Assembly (NCBI GenBank): GCA_902806095.1
Contig: CADCVF010000076.1
Span: forward strand, 1-55,360
DNA from: an uncultured Rubrobacteraceae bacterium
Lineage (GTDB): Bacteria; Actinomycetota; Rubrobacteria; Rubrobacterales; Rubrobacteraceae
Direction: 5' to 3'
DNA length: 55,360 bases
In this document: piece after piece, positions 43,271-50,754 of the stretch
How positions within the stretch are numbered: position 1 is the stretch's first letter
How the letters are laid out: every line of letters starts with the position of its first letter
Position numbers and translations under genes: made by a program
Notes under the pieces: model-generated
Told to the model about the DNA's origin: nothing
Databases searched by the model: none
The model's input: the letters and a program-made list of their open reading frames with translations, nothing else

Positions 43271-43362
43271 AAAAGCTGACAAGCTGAAGTGCTGACCAGC
43301 GCCCGTCAGGGCGCGTGCTGAAATGCGCGGTTTCCGGAAGGGCAGACCCTTCCGGAAACCGC
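43271..43362. repeat. Mosaic repeat with a 16-bp perfect hairpin
   Basis: GCTGACAAGCTGAAGTGCTGACC and GTGCTGAAATGC modules flank GCGCCCGTCAGGGCGC. Then comes a perfect 16-bp stem (43327-43342 with 43347-43362, loop CAGA). The inner GGAAGG...CCTTCC is shared with the hairpins near 504, 10221 and 13608. Confidence 0.78.
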
Positions 43363-43385
43363 TATTACCGGAGGGAGTACGCAGG

Positions 43386-43844
43386 ATGAAGGGTGTCGTC
43401 GAGAAGATTTTCGTTACAGGCCAGGGCAGCGCGGCCATGGAGAGCGTGGATGAGGTCTGTACCGTCGAGGGGTGTGGCATCGAGGGGGACCGCTACTGCG
43501 CGGGAACGGGATACTGGACGCGTTATGGAGACGTTTGCGAGGTGACCCTGATCGAGGGCGAAGAACTCGACTACATCGAGAACGAGCTAGGTATCGGCGT
43601 CAAGAACGGCGAGCACAGGCGCAACATAATCACCCGCGGCATAAGGCTCGGCGACCTGCGCAGGAAGAAGTTCCGCGTCGGGGAGGCCGTGCTGGAGTAT
43701 GATCGTCCGCGGCCACCCTGCAGGCACGTGCAGGACCTGAGCGAGCGCGGCATGACACGGGCCCTCAAGGGTCGGGGCGGCATCTGCGCGAAGGTCATCC
43801 GGGCCGGTAGCATAAGGGTGCAAGACACCATCGAAACCGAGTAG
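43386..43844 (+). CDS. MOSC-domain protein
   Basis: MOSC domains bind a sulfur or molybdenum cofactor and use a conserved cysteine. GCGIEGDRYC in the N-terminal half and the RPRPPCRHVQ segment with the conserved cysteine (about residue 118) are seen. The length of 152 residues is typical of stand-alone MOSC proteins, which often carry sulfur for metallo-sulfur cluster assembly or detoxify N-hydroxylated compounds. ATG 43386 follows GGAGGGAG at a slightly long distance. It is convergent with the mannosyltransferase gene three bases away. Confidence 0.83.
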   Translation: MKGVVEKIFVTGQGSAAMESVDEVCTVEGCGIEGDRYCAGTGYWTRYGDVCEVTLIEGEELDYIENELGIGVKNGEHRRNIITRGIRLGDLRRKKFRVGEAVLEYDRPRPPCRHVQDLSERGMTRALKGRGGICAKVIRAGSIRVQDTIETE

Positions 43845-43847
43845 CGT

Positions 43848-45161
43848 TCACTGGGGGCAAAGCTCGGCGGGGTTGGGAACGAGACACCCGCTCCCAGGAA
43901 CCGGTCTCTCGGGGTAAAACCAGTAGTCGATCCACATGCGGCGCATGAGGTCGTCCTCGCTTATGGGCAGTGCCACGGCCAGCGGGAGGAAGAACACGGT
44001 AAGGGCCACGGCGCAGGCGGTAAAGCCGACGACCACCCAGGGTCCCCACCGCGGGCGGTTCCAGATCCTGCAGAGCGAGTAGACCAGCGCCAGTATGGCG
44101 AATGGGTAGATGGGCACGTAATTGTAGATGTAGGGTATCCTGGTGCCGGCCACCCAGGGCGCCAGGAGGAACACATAGCCGAGCACTATCGGTATGATCG
44201 GGTCGTCCGCCGAGAGCTTTCTGGTTATGGCCTTGCGCGCTATGTCGAAGATGCTCACGACCACGGCCAGCGTGCTGCTCCACCAGATCAGGGGGTTGCC
44301 GATCGCGACGACTACCTGGAGCAATCCCTCCGCGTTCGCCCCGTAGAAAAAGCGTATCGGCCTGAGCATGATCGGCCAGCTCCACCAGGGCGAGCCCCAG
44401 GTGTGGGGGATGACGGCGGTGACCTTGCGGGCGGCGTCAACATGCCAGTCCCAGGCCCACACCCATGCCCCTATAGGGTTCGTAGTTATGGTAATTAGCG
44501 CCCCGACGTAGACGACGGCGACGTAGACGATCGCGGAGATCCAGAGCCCCCCCAGAAATTGTCGCAAGAGCCCCTTGCGCCAGAGGACGTAGCCGACGGG
44601 CACGGCCACGGGGAAAGCAGCCCACTTTACCGCGATAGCAAGACCTATCAGCACGGAGGAGAAGATCACCTGCCTGTTGCTCTCGGCGAGCAGCGCCGCA
44701 AGAAGAGCCGCGAGCACGAAGAAAGCGACGAAGATGTCCATTACGCCGGTCCTGGAGTGGACTATGAATATCGTCTCGGCGGCGAAGAAGGTGGCCACCA
44801 GCATAGCGCCGACCCTCTCCTTGAGGCAATACCAGCCGAGGATCGCCGCGAGCGGCAAGAGGGCCAGGCCGAATAATGAGGGCATGATCCTCCACCCCAG
44901 AGCCTCGTTGCCCAGGATGGAGATGCCGACGGCTATGATGAACTTCCCGAGGGGCGGATGCAGGTCGAACTGGTAGACACCCTGCAAGAACTTGTTGGCC
45001 ATGGCAGGGAAGTACCTCTCGTCCCACAGGATGCTTGGCGGGAAGCCAAGATGGTACAGCCTGGCCCACACTCCAAGTGCTACGGTGCAGACGCTGATGA
45101 GTACCATCGAGCGATAGGCCCACGACCCGTTGTAACTCAGGAAAGACTTCACAAGACCCAC
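43848..45161 (-). CDS. Protein O-mannosyltransferase (PMT, GT39 family)
   Basis: Transfers mannose from polyprenyl-phosphate-mannose to Ser/Thr of secreted proteins at the membrane. The first extracytoplasmic loop holds the catalytic DE pair in ILWDERYFPAMANKFLQG, followed by DLHPPLGKFIIAVGI. About ten hydrophobic segments and a C-terminal PMT_4TMC-like part (GYVFLLAPWVAGTRIPYIYN, YPFAILALVYSL) complete it. At 437 residues it is shorter than Mycobacterium Pmt (about 520), mainly in the middle. Actinobacteria use this route for exported glycoproteins. The start at 45161 has no strong site nearby, so a slightly internal start is possible. Confidence 0.88.
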   Translation of the reverse strand: MGLVKSFLSYNGSWAYRSMVLISVCTVALGVWARLYHLGFPPSILWDERYFPAMANKFLQGVYQFDLHPPLGKFIIAVGISILGNEALGWRIMPSLFGLALLPLAAILGWYCLKERVGAMLVATFFAAETIFIVHSRTGVMDIFVAFFVLAALLAALLAESNRQVIFSSVLIGLAIAVKWAAFPVAVPVGYVLWRKGLLRQFLGGLWISAIVYVAVVYVGALITITTNPIGAWVWAWDWHVDAARKVTAVIPHTWGSPWWSWPIMLRPIRFFYGANAEGLLQVVVAIGNPLIWWSSTLAVVVSIFDIARKAITRKLSADDPIIPIVLGYVFLLAPWVAGTRIPYIYNYVPIYPFAILALVYSLCRIWNRPRWGPWVVVGFTACAVALTVFFLPLAVALPISEDDLMRRMWIDYWFYPERPVPGSGCLVPNPAELCPQ

Positions 45162-45258
45162 GTTACTAGGTCTCGCGAATGTTTGTAAAGCGGCGGCAGA
45201 GATTCTTGTGACGCGCCGTCAGAGCTATAAGCAGAGGATGTGAGATTAAGGACCTTAT

Positions 45259-45729
45259 CTAGCCGACTCGTACGGGAACCCGCTGGACAACATTGATTCC
45301 GTATCCGTCCTGGTTCCAGACTTCTTCGCCCTCAACCGGGTGTGTCTTTCCGGATGCATCCGTCGCCCGGGTACACAACTCATACTCGCCGGGGCGCGCG
45401 TCCCACTCACTGCTCCACGATGTCCAGCCGTAGCGTCCGACCGAGCTTCCCAGGGCAGCGTCGTACCAACTACCGCCACCATCCGCGCTGAATTCGACCC
45501 GCTCGACCGGGCCGAAACCGGACCAGGCACGATCTTCTATGGTTGCCCTTCCGGCCTCTACGTGCCGCTTGCGGGAGAGGAAGTCAGGGATTCTGGGTGG
45601 GATCAGGAGGTAGTGCATCCCTATCGGCGTGATCGGATACCGCAACCCTTCGAGTTGCATGCCAGGGTTACGGAGGGCGAGTTCTACCTCGTCCCGGGAG
45701 AACTCCGGGGTCGTGCCGATCGGGGACAT
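45259..45729 (-). CDS. Sulfite oxidase-family protein lacking the molybdopterin domain (in-frame internal deletion)
   Basis: The first 46 residues (DEVELALRNPGMQLEGLRYP, ITPIGMHYLLI) are the normal beginning of an actinobacterial sulfite oxidase-like molybdoenzyme. They pass directly into PPRIPDFLSRKRHVEAGRAT and a Mo-co dimerisation domain (RVEFSADGGGSWYDAALG, YELCTRATDASGK, GYGINVVQRVPV). The catalytic molybdopterin domain of about 180 residues with its cysteine is missing, yet the frame is open from a good site (GAGGAGGAG) to the stop. At 156 residues, the product would be an isolated immunoglobulin-like dimerisation domain, probably non-functional as an enzyme. Confidence 0.75.
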   Translation of the reverse strand: MSPIGTTPEFSRDEVELALRNPGMQLEGLRYPITPIGMHYLLIPPRIPDFLSRKRHVEAGRATIEDRAWSGFGPVERVEFSADGGGSWYDAALGSSVGRYGWTSWSSEWDARPGEYELCTRATDASGKTHPVEGEEVWNQDGYGINVVQRVPVRVG

Positions 45730-45897
45730 GTCGTTTCTCCTCCTCTGGCGGATAGCCTCTGATTATTCCACAGGATCGCTCTCCCGGAAGGCGACACGAT
45801 CTGCCAGAGGAGGTGACTTCGGCGAATAGCGTAGTATACCGGACGATAATGGGGATACCGTTCGACGGGAAGGGGTACGCTGGCGAGGAGACCGACG

Positions 45898-47085
45898 TTG
45901 GGCGTGGGCGGGTTGCTGGCGCTGGAGCTGTCGGCCTTCGGCGTGTTCGGGCTCGCAGTCGGCTGCTACACCGTCCTTTTGGCAGACTTGAGCCGGACCC
46001 TGGGACTCTCCCCGGGTCCCTTGGGCGTCGCCCTGTTCCTCGGCGCAACCGCGTCCGTGGCGGGGGTGGCGACGCTAGGGTGGGCATTCGATAGGCCCAG
46101 CGGTAGGTCCTACCTGACCCTGGTGTTCTGCTGCTGGGGGACCGGGATCGCTGGACTCGCGTTCGCCGGGAGCTACCCTTCGTTCGTCGCGGCCCAGATC
46201 CTCTTCAGCGCCGCCGGCGGGCTATACGACGTGGGGATCAACGCTGTCGCGGTGGACCTCGAGCGGCTATCGGGGCGGCGCCTTATGTCCTACCTGCACG
46301 CCGCCTACTCGGGTGGCGCGGTCGCCGGCGCGGTCGTCGCCGGGGCGTTGGTATCGGCCGGCGCGGACTACCGGCTCGTCTACCTCTCGTTCCTCGTGCC
46401 CCTCGCCGGTTTGACGGGCGCCGTGGCGCTCTTCCGTCTGCCCGAGGCAAGAGGCCAGGGAGACGGCGCGTTCCTTCGGAGCGGGACGACCGAGGACTCG
46501 GGCGGGCGCTGGGGCCTCTACAGCAGCGCGCCGCTCCTGCTGGTCGGCGCCGTCTTCGCGCTGGGGGGATTGGCGGAAGGCGAGATGGAGTCCTGGGGTG
46601 GGATCTACCTGCGAGACTCGCTGGGGCTTGGGGCGCTCGTCGGCGGCTCGGGCGTGGCCGCCTTCTACGCGGCGATGACGGTTGGCAGGCTCGGGGCCGG
46701 GTGGGCCGCGGCACACGCCGGCAACCGCCGCACCCTGATCGCGGCGGGACTGCTGGTGGCTTTGGGAATGACGCTCGCCCTGGCGACCGGGCTGCCCGCC
46801 CTCGCGGTCGGCGGCTTCCTGCTGGTCGGCCTCGGCGTGGCCGGGGTGGCGCCGCTAACCTACTCGGCTGCGGGCGACCTCGTACCAGAAAGGGCGGGTG
46901 CGGCGGTCTCAGTCGTAACCACGCTCGGCTACGGCACATTCTTGCTGGGTCCCACGCTCGTGGGCGGCCTGGCCGAGCTGGTTGGGCTAAGGATAGCCCT
47001 TGGGGTGATAGCCGTGGCCGGGCTCGCTTCCTGCGCCCTCTCCTACGGGCTCAAGGAGGATCGGGAGAAGCCGGTAGCGTCCTGA
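45898..47085 (+). CDS. MFS transporter
   Basis: A 12-helix transporter of 395 residues. Hydrophobic segments fill the sequence and a loop-2 type motif appears as GWAFDRPSGRS (a variant of GxLaDrxGrk). The C-terminal half repeats it in GRLGAGWAAAHAGNRR. The first helix follows the start directly (GLLALELSAFGVFGLAVGCY). The organisation resembles FucP/ProP-distant bacterial drug or sugar exporters, but I cannot name a substrate. The TTG start has only a weak purine-rich site, so a start further upstream is possible. It stands between the sulfite-oxidase remnant and a hypothetical gene. Confidence 0.8.
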   Translation: MGVGGLLALELSAFGVFGLAVGCYTVLLADLSRTLGLSPGPLGVALFLGATASVAGVATLGWAFDRPSGRSYLTLVFCCWGTGIAGLAFAGSYPSFVAAQILFSAAGGLYDVGINAVAVDLERLSGRRLMSYLHAAYSGGAVAGAVVAGALVSAGADYRLVYLSFLVPLAGLTGAVALFRLPEARGQGDGAFLRSGTTEDSGGRWGLYSSAPLLLVGAVFALGGLAEGEMESWGGIYLRDSLGLGALVGGSGVAAFYAAMTVGRLGAGWAAAHAGNRRTLIAAGLLVALGMTLALATGLPALAVGGFLLVGLGVAGVAPLTYSAAGDLVPERAGAAVSVVTTLGYGTFLLGPTLVGGLAELVGLRIALGVIAVAGLASCALSYGLKEDREKPVAS

Positions 47086-47088
47086 ACG

Positions 47089-47111
47089 GCCCTCGACGGT
47101 CCGGCGAGGGC
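47089..47111. terminator. Hairpin between convergent genes
   Basis: GCCCTCG (47089-47095) pairs with CGAGGGC (47105-47111). It lies just after the MFS stop and before the end of the convergent hypothetical gene. No T-run is present. Confidence 0.4.
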
Positions 47112-47201
47112 GAACTACGGCAAAATCGTATACCGCGAACCTGGCCCTTGGGGTTCCACGAAGTTGGGCCACACCGTTACACGATCAGGCCACTCCTCGC
47201 C

Positions 47202-47567
47202 TCACCCCTCACGTAAGAACCCGCTCTCGAACAGATCCAGGCACCCGCCCAACCCGGGGTTGTGCAGCAGGACAGCCCTGTGAATCTCTGCCCACCCCTC
47301 CTGCGAGACCCACTCCGCCTCGATCGCGGCTGGCACCTCGTAGAGTGGGACGGCATTCTTCAACAGTAATAAGGGTGTAACCTCTCGGCCGTCCTGCTCA
47401 CAGAAGGCCACCAAGAACCCCAACGCTCCAGGCGTCGCTATCACCAACAGGGTACCCTCGAATGGCTCAGTGGCCGCCCACCGCCACGACCGGAAGGTGC
47501 CCTCCACCGCCCAGCGCCTCACCCGCGAGGAGAGTTGCTCGTCGGCTATCTCCAGCCTCACCGCCAT
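47202..47567 (-). CDS. Hypothetical protein
   Basis: This 121-residue soluble protein starts at ATG with GGCGGAG a few bases upstream. Tryptophan-rich surface patches (RSWRWAATEPFEG, EAEWVSQEGWAEIH) and a central hydrophobic strand (TLLVIATPGALGFLVAFCE) are visible; I recognise no family. It lies directly before a VapBC pair on the other strand and could be unrelated to it. Codon use fits the neighbours, so I judge it real. Confidence 0.5.
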   Translation of the reverse strand: MAVRLEIADEQLSSRVRRWAVEGTFRSWRWAATEPFEGTLLVIATPGALGFLVAFCEQDGREVTPLLLLKNAVPLYEVPAAIEAEWVSQEGWAEIHRAVLLHNPGLGGCLDLFESGFLREG

Positions 47568-47783
47568 AGCACTCCGCCACCCATCTGACCAACAGTATAT
47601 AGGCAGACCACCCTAGAACCTGCCGGCATTCGGCCTGTCGCCACCGTAAGTGATCCCTTACCCCTCCACCTGCTCCTGGAGGCGTCTCCTGATGCGCCGG
47701 GTGGGCATCCGGCCAGACGGGAAACCAAGCGGCCGGCACCCTAGTGAGCCGAATACCAGGCACATCCGCAAGCCCACGTTCTG

Positions 47784-47792
47784 GTATATACT
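47784..47792 (+). promoter_or_regulatory. Candidate -10 box and palindrome upstream of vapB
   Basis: GTATATAC (47784-47791) is a perfect palindrome and includes TATACT (47787-47792), a good -10 box about 30 bases before the vapB start. VapB antitoxins usually bind palindromes at their own promoter, so this is a candidate operator. No clear -35 box is visible. Confidence 0.4.
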
Positions 47793-47822
47793 ACTGATCT
47801 AGACTGGTAGGAGGGGCCGAAA

Positions 47823-48062
47823 GTGCGGACGGCAAAGCTGTTCATGAATGGTCGAAGCCAGGCGGTGAGGCTGCCCAAAGACTTTCGCTTCGAGGGTGAG
47901 GAAGTGTTCGTCAAGAAGGTGGGCAACGCGGTTGTGCTGCTTCCGCAGCGGGGTTCGTGGGAGACGTTATACGAGAGCCTTTCGGTCTTCTCGGATGACT
48001 TCATGGAGGAGCGGGAGCAGCCGAGTAGCGAGCAGGAGCGCGCGGAGACGCCATTCGATTGA
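47823..48062 (+). CDS. vapB: VapB antitoxin (AbrB/SpoVT fold)
   Basis: The antitoxin of a type II toxin-antitoxin pair. AKLFMNGRSQAVRLPKDFRF at the N-terminus is the swapped-hairpin AbrB DNA-binding domain in VagC/VapB form, followed by EVFVKKVGNAVVLLP. The acidic C-terminal tail (residues about 50-79) would bind and block the toxin. Its 79 residues are normal. GTG 47823 follows GTAGGAGGGG. The toxin gene starts 46 bases after the stop. Confidence 0.87.
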   Translation: MRTAKLFMNGRSQAVRLPKDFRFEGEEVFVKKVGNAVVLLPQRGSWETLYESLSVFSDDFMEEREQPSSEQERAETPFD

Positions 48063-48108
48063 GTACCCGGGCGATGGATCCAACAGTCCAGCGTAGGGCT
48101 GCTAGCCG

Positions 48109-48525
48109 TTGAAGCACCTTCTGGACACGAATGTCTGCATCCACATCATCAGGCGCAGGCCGCCCGAGGTGCTCAGCAACTTCGAGCGGTTCGAGGTCGG
48201 GGATGTCAGTGTCTCCTCAGTCACGGTCGCCGAGCTCTCCTACGGTGCTGAGAAGAGCTCCCGGCCCGAGCAGAATCGAGAGGCCCTCTCGCGCTTCCTG
48301 CTGCCGCTGGAGAACGTTGCCTTCGGGCCGGAGGCCGCCGCGGCCTACGGGCGAATCAGGGCGGTTCTCGAGAGGGCCGGCACGCCCATAGGACCGCTCG
48401 ACACCCTGATCGCGGCACACGCCGTTAGTTTGGGCGTCGCGTTGGTCACCAACAACGTCAGGGAGTTCGAGCGCGTGCCGAACCTAGACATCGAGGACTG
48501 GACAAGGGTCGAAGGGTCGGCTTGA
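48109..48525 (+). CDS. vapC: VapC toxin (PIN-domain ribonuclease)
   Basis: A PIN-domain ribonuclease that cleaves tRNA or rRNA when not bound by VapB. The acidic active-site residues are all present: D6 in KHLLDTNVC, E42 in VAELSYG and D98 in GPLDTLIAAHA, with a late TNNVREF segment. The length of 138 residues is typical. The TTG start has a weak site (GTAGGG further upstream). An intact toxin and antitoxin in a region of decaying genes suggest the pair is being retained or was recently acquired. Confidence 0.9.
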   Translation: MKHLLDTNVCIHIIRRRPPEVLSNFERFEVGDVSVSSVTVAELSYGAEKSSRPEQNREALSRFLLPLENVAFGPEAAAAYGRIRAVLERAGTPIGPLDTLIAAHAVSLGVALVTNNVREFERVPNLDIEDWTRVEGSA

Positions 48526-48576
48526 CTCCCGTCCCCTCAAAAAGTCCCCGTGCATCATCCCAGGCGGATGGGACAA

Positions 48577-48696
48577 TGGTGGCTCCCAACCCCTGCGGTC
48601 ACCCTTGACCAACAGGACCCGATCCCCGCCGTCGGTGACGATGCCCGTCACGGCCACCACGTGGTGCGGGTGGTGCTCCGGTGCGGTTACGCTCAC
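48577..48696 (-). pseudogene. N-terminal fragment of a NUDIX hydrolase
   Basis: The first 40 residues (HHVVAVTGIVTDGGDRVLLV, KGDRRGWEPP) match the start of a NUDIX hydrolase up to the point where the GG and NUDIX box should follow. The sequence then diverges and ends near the vapC stop. It starts at GTG 48696, overlapping the HIT gene stop by four bases, so the two were an operon. The NUDIX box itself is lost, so no activity is expected. Confidence 0.7.
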
Positions 48697-49198
48697 GCTT
48701 CGTCCCTGATCCTTCGCCCGATGCGCGCGGCCAGGGACGCCATCTCATCTTGCGGGATCTCGAGCACGCCCTTACTCCAGCTCGTCCACGCGTCCTGCTG
48801 ATCCTCGTAGGGGACGCCGGGCGGCAAAGGCACGACATGCCAGTGGGTGTGGGAGTTGCCCTCGTTGGAACCGAAGGTGAAAACGTACATCCGCTCTGCC
48901 CCAACCTCCTCACGAACTGCCTCCGAGACGCGGTAGACGAGACGTTGCAAGTCGATGTACTCCTCCAGGGTGAAGTCCCCGTCACCTGCTCGCGGTGCTC
49001 TTTCGGGACCACCAGAGTGTACCCGTACGCCCTCGGGTAGCCGTCGAGGAAGACGAGGGCGTGCTCGTCTTCGTGAATGATGTTCTCGGGAAACCGGATG
49101 TCCCCAGCAACCATCCTGCACACGAAGCATGGCTCCGTTCTGAAGCCGCGGTGCATAGCCTCCATGTCCGGATGGTAGCGTTCGAAACTTTCTTCCAA
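48693..49198 (-). pseudogene. HIT-family nucleotide hydrolase with a one-base frameshift
   Basis: HIT proteins hydrolyse nucleoside phosphoramidates or dinucleoside polyphosphates. The N-terminal part (CFVCRMVAGDIRFPENIIHE, LVVPKEHREQVTG) is in one frame. One base has been lost in the G-run (written as C at 48977-48980), and the rest continues in another frame (DFTLEEYIDLQRLVYRVSEA) to the catalytic HIT motif HTHWHVVP. Restoring one G rebuilds an intact protein of about 168 residues. The TTG start at 49198 follows AAGGAGAAGG. Confidence 0.8.
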
Positions 49199-49221
49199 TA
49201 CGCCTTCTCCTTAGGCTGCGC

Positions 49222-49494
49222 TCAACCGGTGGCCCTGAGCGACTCTACCAGCCGGATGCCGGTCGGTGTTATGAGGAACATCCCGACGATGCCAGTCCCG
49301 GTCGTTCCTGTCGTCCGGATCAGGCCCAGCCCTTTGAGGTATCTCGACGGCGAAGAGAAGGCCCTGTAAGTGTTGGGGATAACGGTCCTCGCGGATATCC
49401 TCGTGCTCACAACGGCCGTCTGCGAGTCACCACCGGCAAGGTCGTGTACGGCCTCGAGCAGCCTGTAGGCTTTAGCGTTGTAATCGATCGCCAT
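49222..49494 (-). CDS. Small winged-helix-like protein
   Basis: A 90-residue protein starting at ATG 49494 with GGAGG upstream. NAKAYRLLEAVHDLAGG, a SSPSRYLKGLGLIRTTG segment and a closing FLITPTGIRLVESL look like a winged-helix fold (helix-turn-helix, wing, then a helix), so it may bind DNA. I do not recognise the family. It is followed by the HIT gene 23 bases later and may have been in one operon with it. Confidence 0.55.
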   Translation of the reverse strand: MAIDYNAKAYRLLEAVHDLAGGDSQTAVVSTRISARTVIPNTYRAFSSPSRYLKGLGLIRTTGTTGTGIVGMFLITPTGIRLVESLRATG

Positions 49495-49673
49495 CACTCT
49501 ATCCTCCGGAAGTCCTGTGTTGTCATCATTGTAAGCTGATCCCATGCTCATCGAGAATAGTTTCTGTGACTACGGCCGTACTTGCGGGCTGCGGGCAAAG
49601 TCGCCGCGCCGGGCGTCAGACGGAGGGTGTAAGCTGTTAGCGTGCGAGGTGGGCGGATTCTAGAGCGTTGCAC

Positions 49674-49751
49674 ATGAGCGGCATGCCTATCCTGCGGACG
49701 GAGAGGCTCATCCTGAGGCCGTTCTCACCCGAGGAGGCGTCGGCGGTCTAA
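49674..49751 (+). pseudogene. 25-codon N-terminal fragment of a GNAT acetyltransferase
   Basis: ATG 49674 opens MPILRTERLILRPFSPEEA, the standard beginning of a RimJ/RimL-type GNAT acetyltransferase. The frame ends at TAA 49749-49751, where the sequence runs into the 3' end of the convergent methyltransferase gene. The remaining roughly 150 residues are absent from the window, so a deletion removed them. Confidence 0.65.
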
Positions 49752-50491
49752 CGGACGCCGGGCTTGCGGGCCTCGAAGCAGAGGAAGCCGGGTATTCGCG
49801 AGAGCTTCTCGTAATTCTCGGGGTCCGCCCGCCGGAAGCGCTCGTCCGGCCTCGGCTCCACCAAGTCCGTCAGCTCGAACCCGCCGCCGAGGATCGCCCC
49901 GACCATCGCCCCCAGCGACCGTCGGTAGGAGGGCATCCATACCCTACCCGAAAACCCCGTCCACTCCATGCCCACCGCCTCGGTCTCGAAGTAGTTCCCG
50001 GCGCCCCTGTAGACGTGGCGGACGAACGTGGAGGCGGGGTGCTCCACCGAGAAAACGAGCCTCCCGCCGGGCCGCAAGACCCTGCAGAACTCGGAGAGCG
50101 GCCCGGACCAGTCTCGCACGTAGTCCATGGCCAGGGCGCTCAGCGCCAGGTCGAATGAGGTGTCCTCCAGCAGGTCCCACGCGGCCTCGAGGTTAGCCCG
50201 AAAGAACTCCGCCCTGCCGCACAGCCTTTCCTTGGCGAGCTCGACCATCTTCTCGCTCGCGTCGTAGCCTACGATCTCGGCGCCGCGATCGGCCAGTATT
50301 TCGGCGTAGATGCCGGGTCCGCAGCCGGCGTCGAGGACCCGGATCCCCCCGACCTCCCCGAGCAGACAGAGGGTAGCGGGGCGTTCGTAGTAGGCGTTGT
50401 GGGGCTTGGTCGGCGCCAGGGCCGCGTAAGTCTCCGCGAGTTTCTCGTACGCCCGGCGGGCTAGTGGCTCGGCGTGTCCTTCTTCGGTCAT
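49748..50491 (-). CDS. Class I SAM-dependent methyltransferase
   Basis: A Methyltransf_11-type enzyme. The SAM-binding motif I is VLDAGCGPGIYAEILADRGA (about residues 52-71). An acidic D at the end of the second strand (EIVGYDASEKMVE), SFDLALSALAMDYV and a later LRPGGRLVFSVEHP complete the fold. The length of 247 residues is normal. I chose the ATG at 50491; the frame opens further upstream but the sequence there does not resemble the family. The substrate is unknown. Confidence 0.83.
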   Translation of the reverse strand: MTEEGHAEPLARRAYEKLAETYAALAPTKPHNAYYERPATLCLLGEVGGIRVLDAGCGPGIYAEILADRGAEIVGYDASEKMVELAKERLCGRAEFFRANLEAAWDLLEDTSFDLALSALAMDYVRDWSGPLSEFCRVLRPGGRLVFSVEHPASTFVRHVYRGAGNYFETEAVGMEWTGFSGRVWMPSYRRSLGAMVGAILGGGFELTDLVEPRPDERFRRADPENYEKLSRIPGFLCFEARKPGVR

Positions 50492-50607
50492 CGTCAGGCA
50501 AATGGTAACGCGTTCTCGACGCCGGTTCGACGGGATGTCCGGACAGTGCGCCTGACAGCCCCGTGTGGCATCCTTCTCCGCCCCCGGCGCCGGGACGAAG
50601 GAGAGGT

Positions 50608-50754
50608 ATGGGCGCGAAGAGCAGACGCAGGAGGCGGCGCGCCGAGCCGGTCGACGACCAGGGCCGACCGGGGCTGCTGTGCGGGTGGTCAGGGCAAGAG
50701 CGCTGCGAGGAGATCCGCCCACCAGTGCTGTCCGGCTCCCTGGTGGCGTTGTGA
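50608..50754 (+). CDS. Small basic ORF coupled to the HAD gene
   Basis: ATG 50608 follows GAAGGAGAGG and opens a 48-residue, Arg-rich frame (GAKSRRRRRRAEPVDDQG) whose TGA overlaps the GTG of the HAD hydrolase. The HAD gene has no convincing site of its own, so translation of this short frame may deliver ribosomes to it. I recognise no family. It could also be the remnant of a truncated gene. Confidence 0.4.
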   Translation: MGAKSRRRRRRAEPVDDQGRPGLLCGWSGQERCEEIRPPVLSGSLVAL

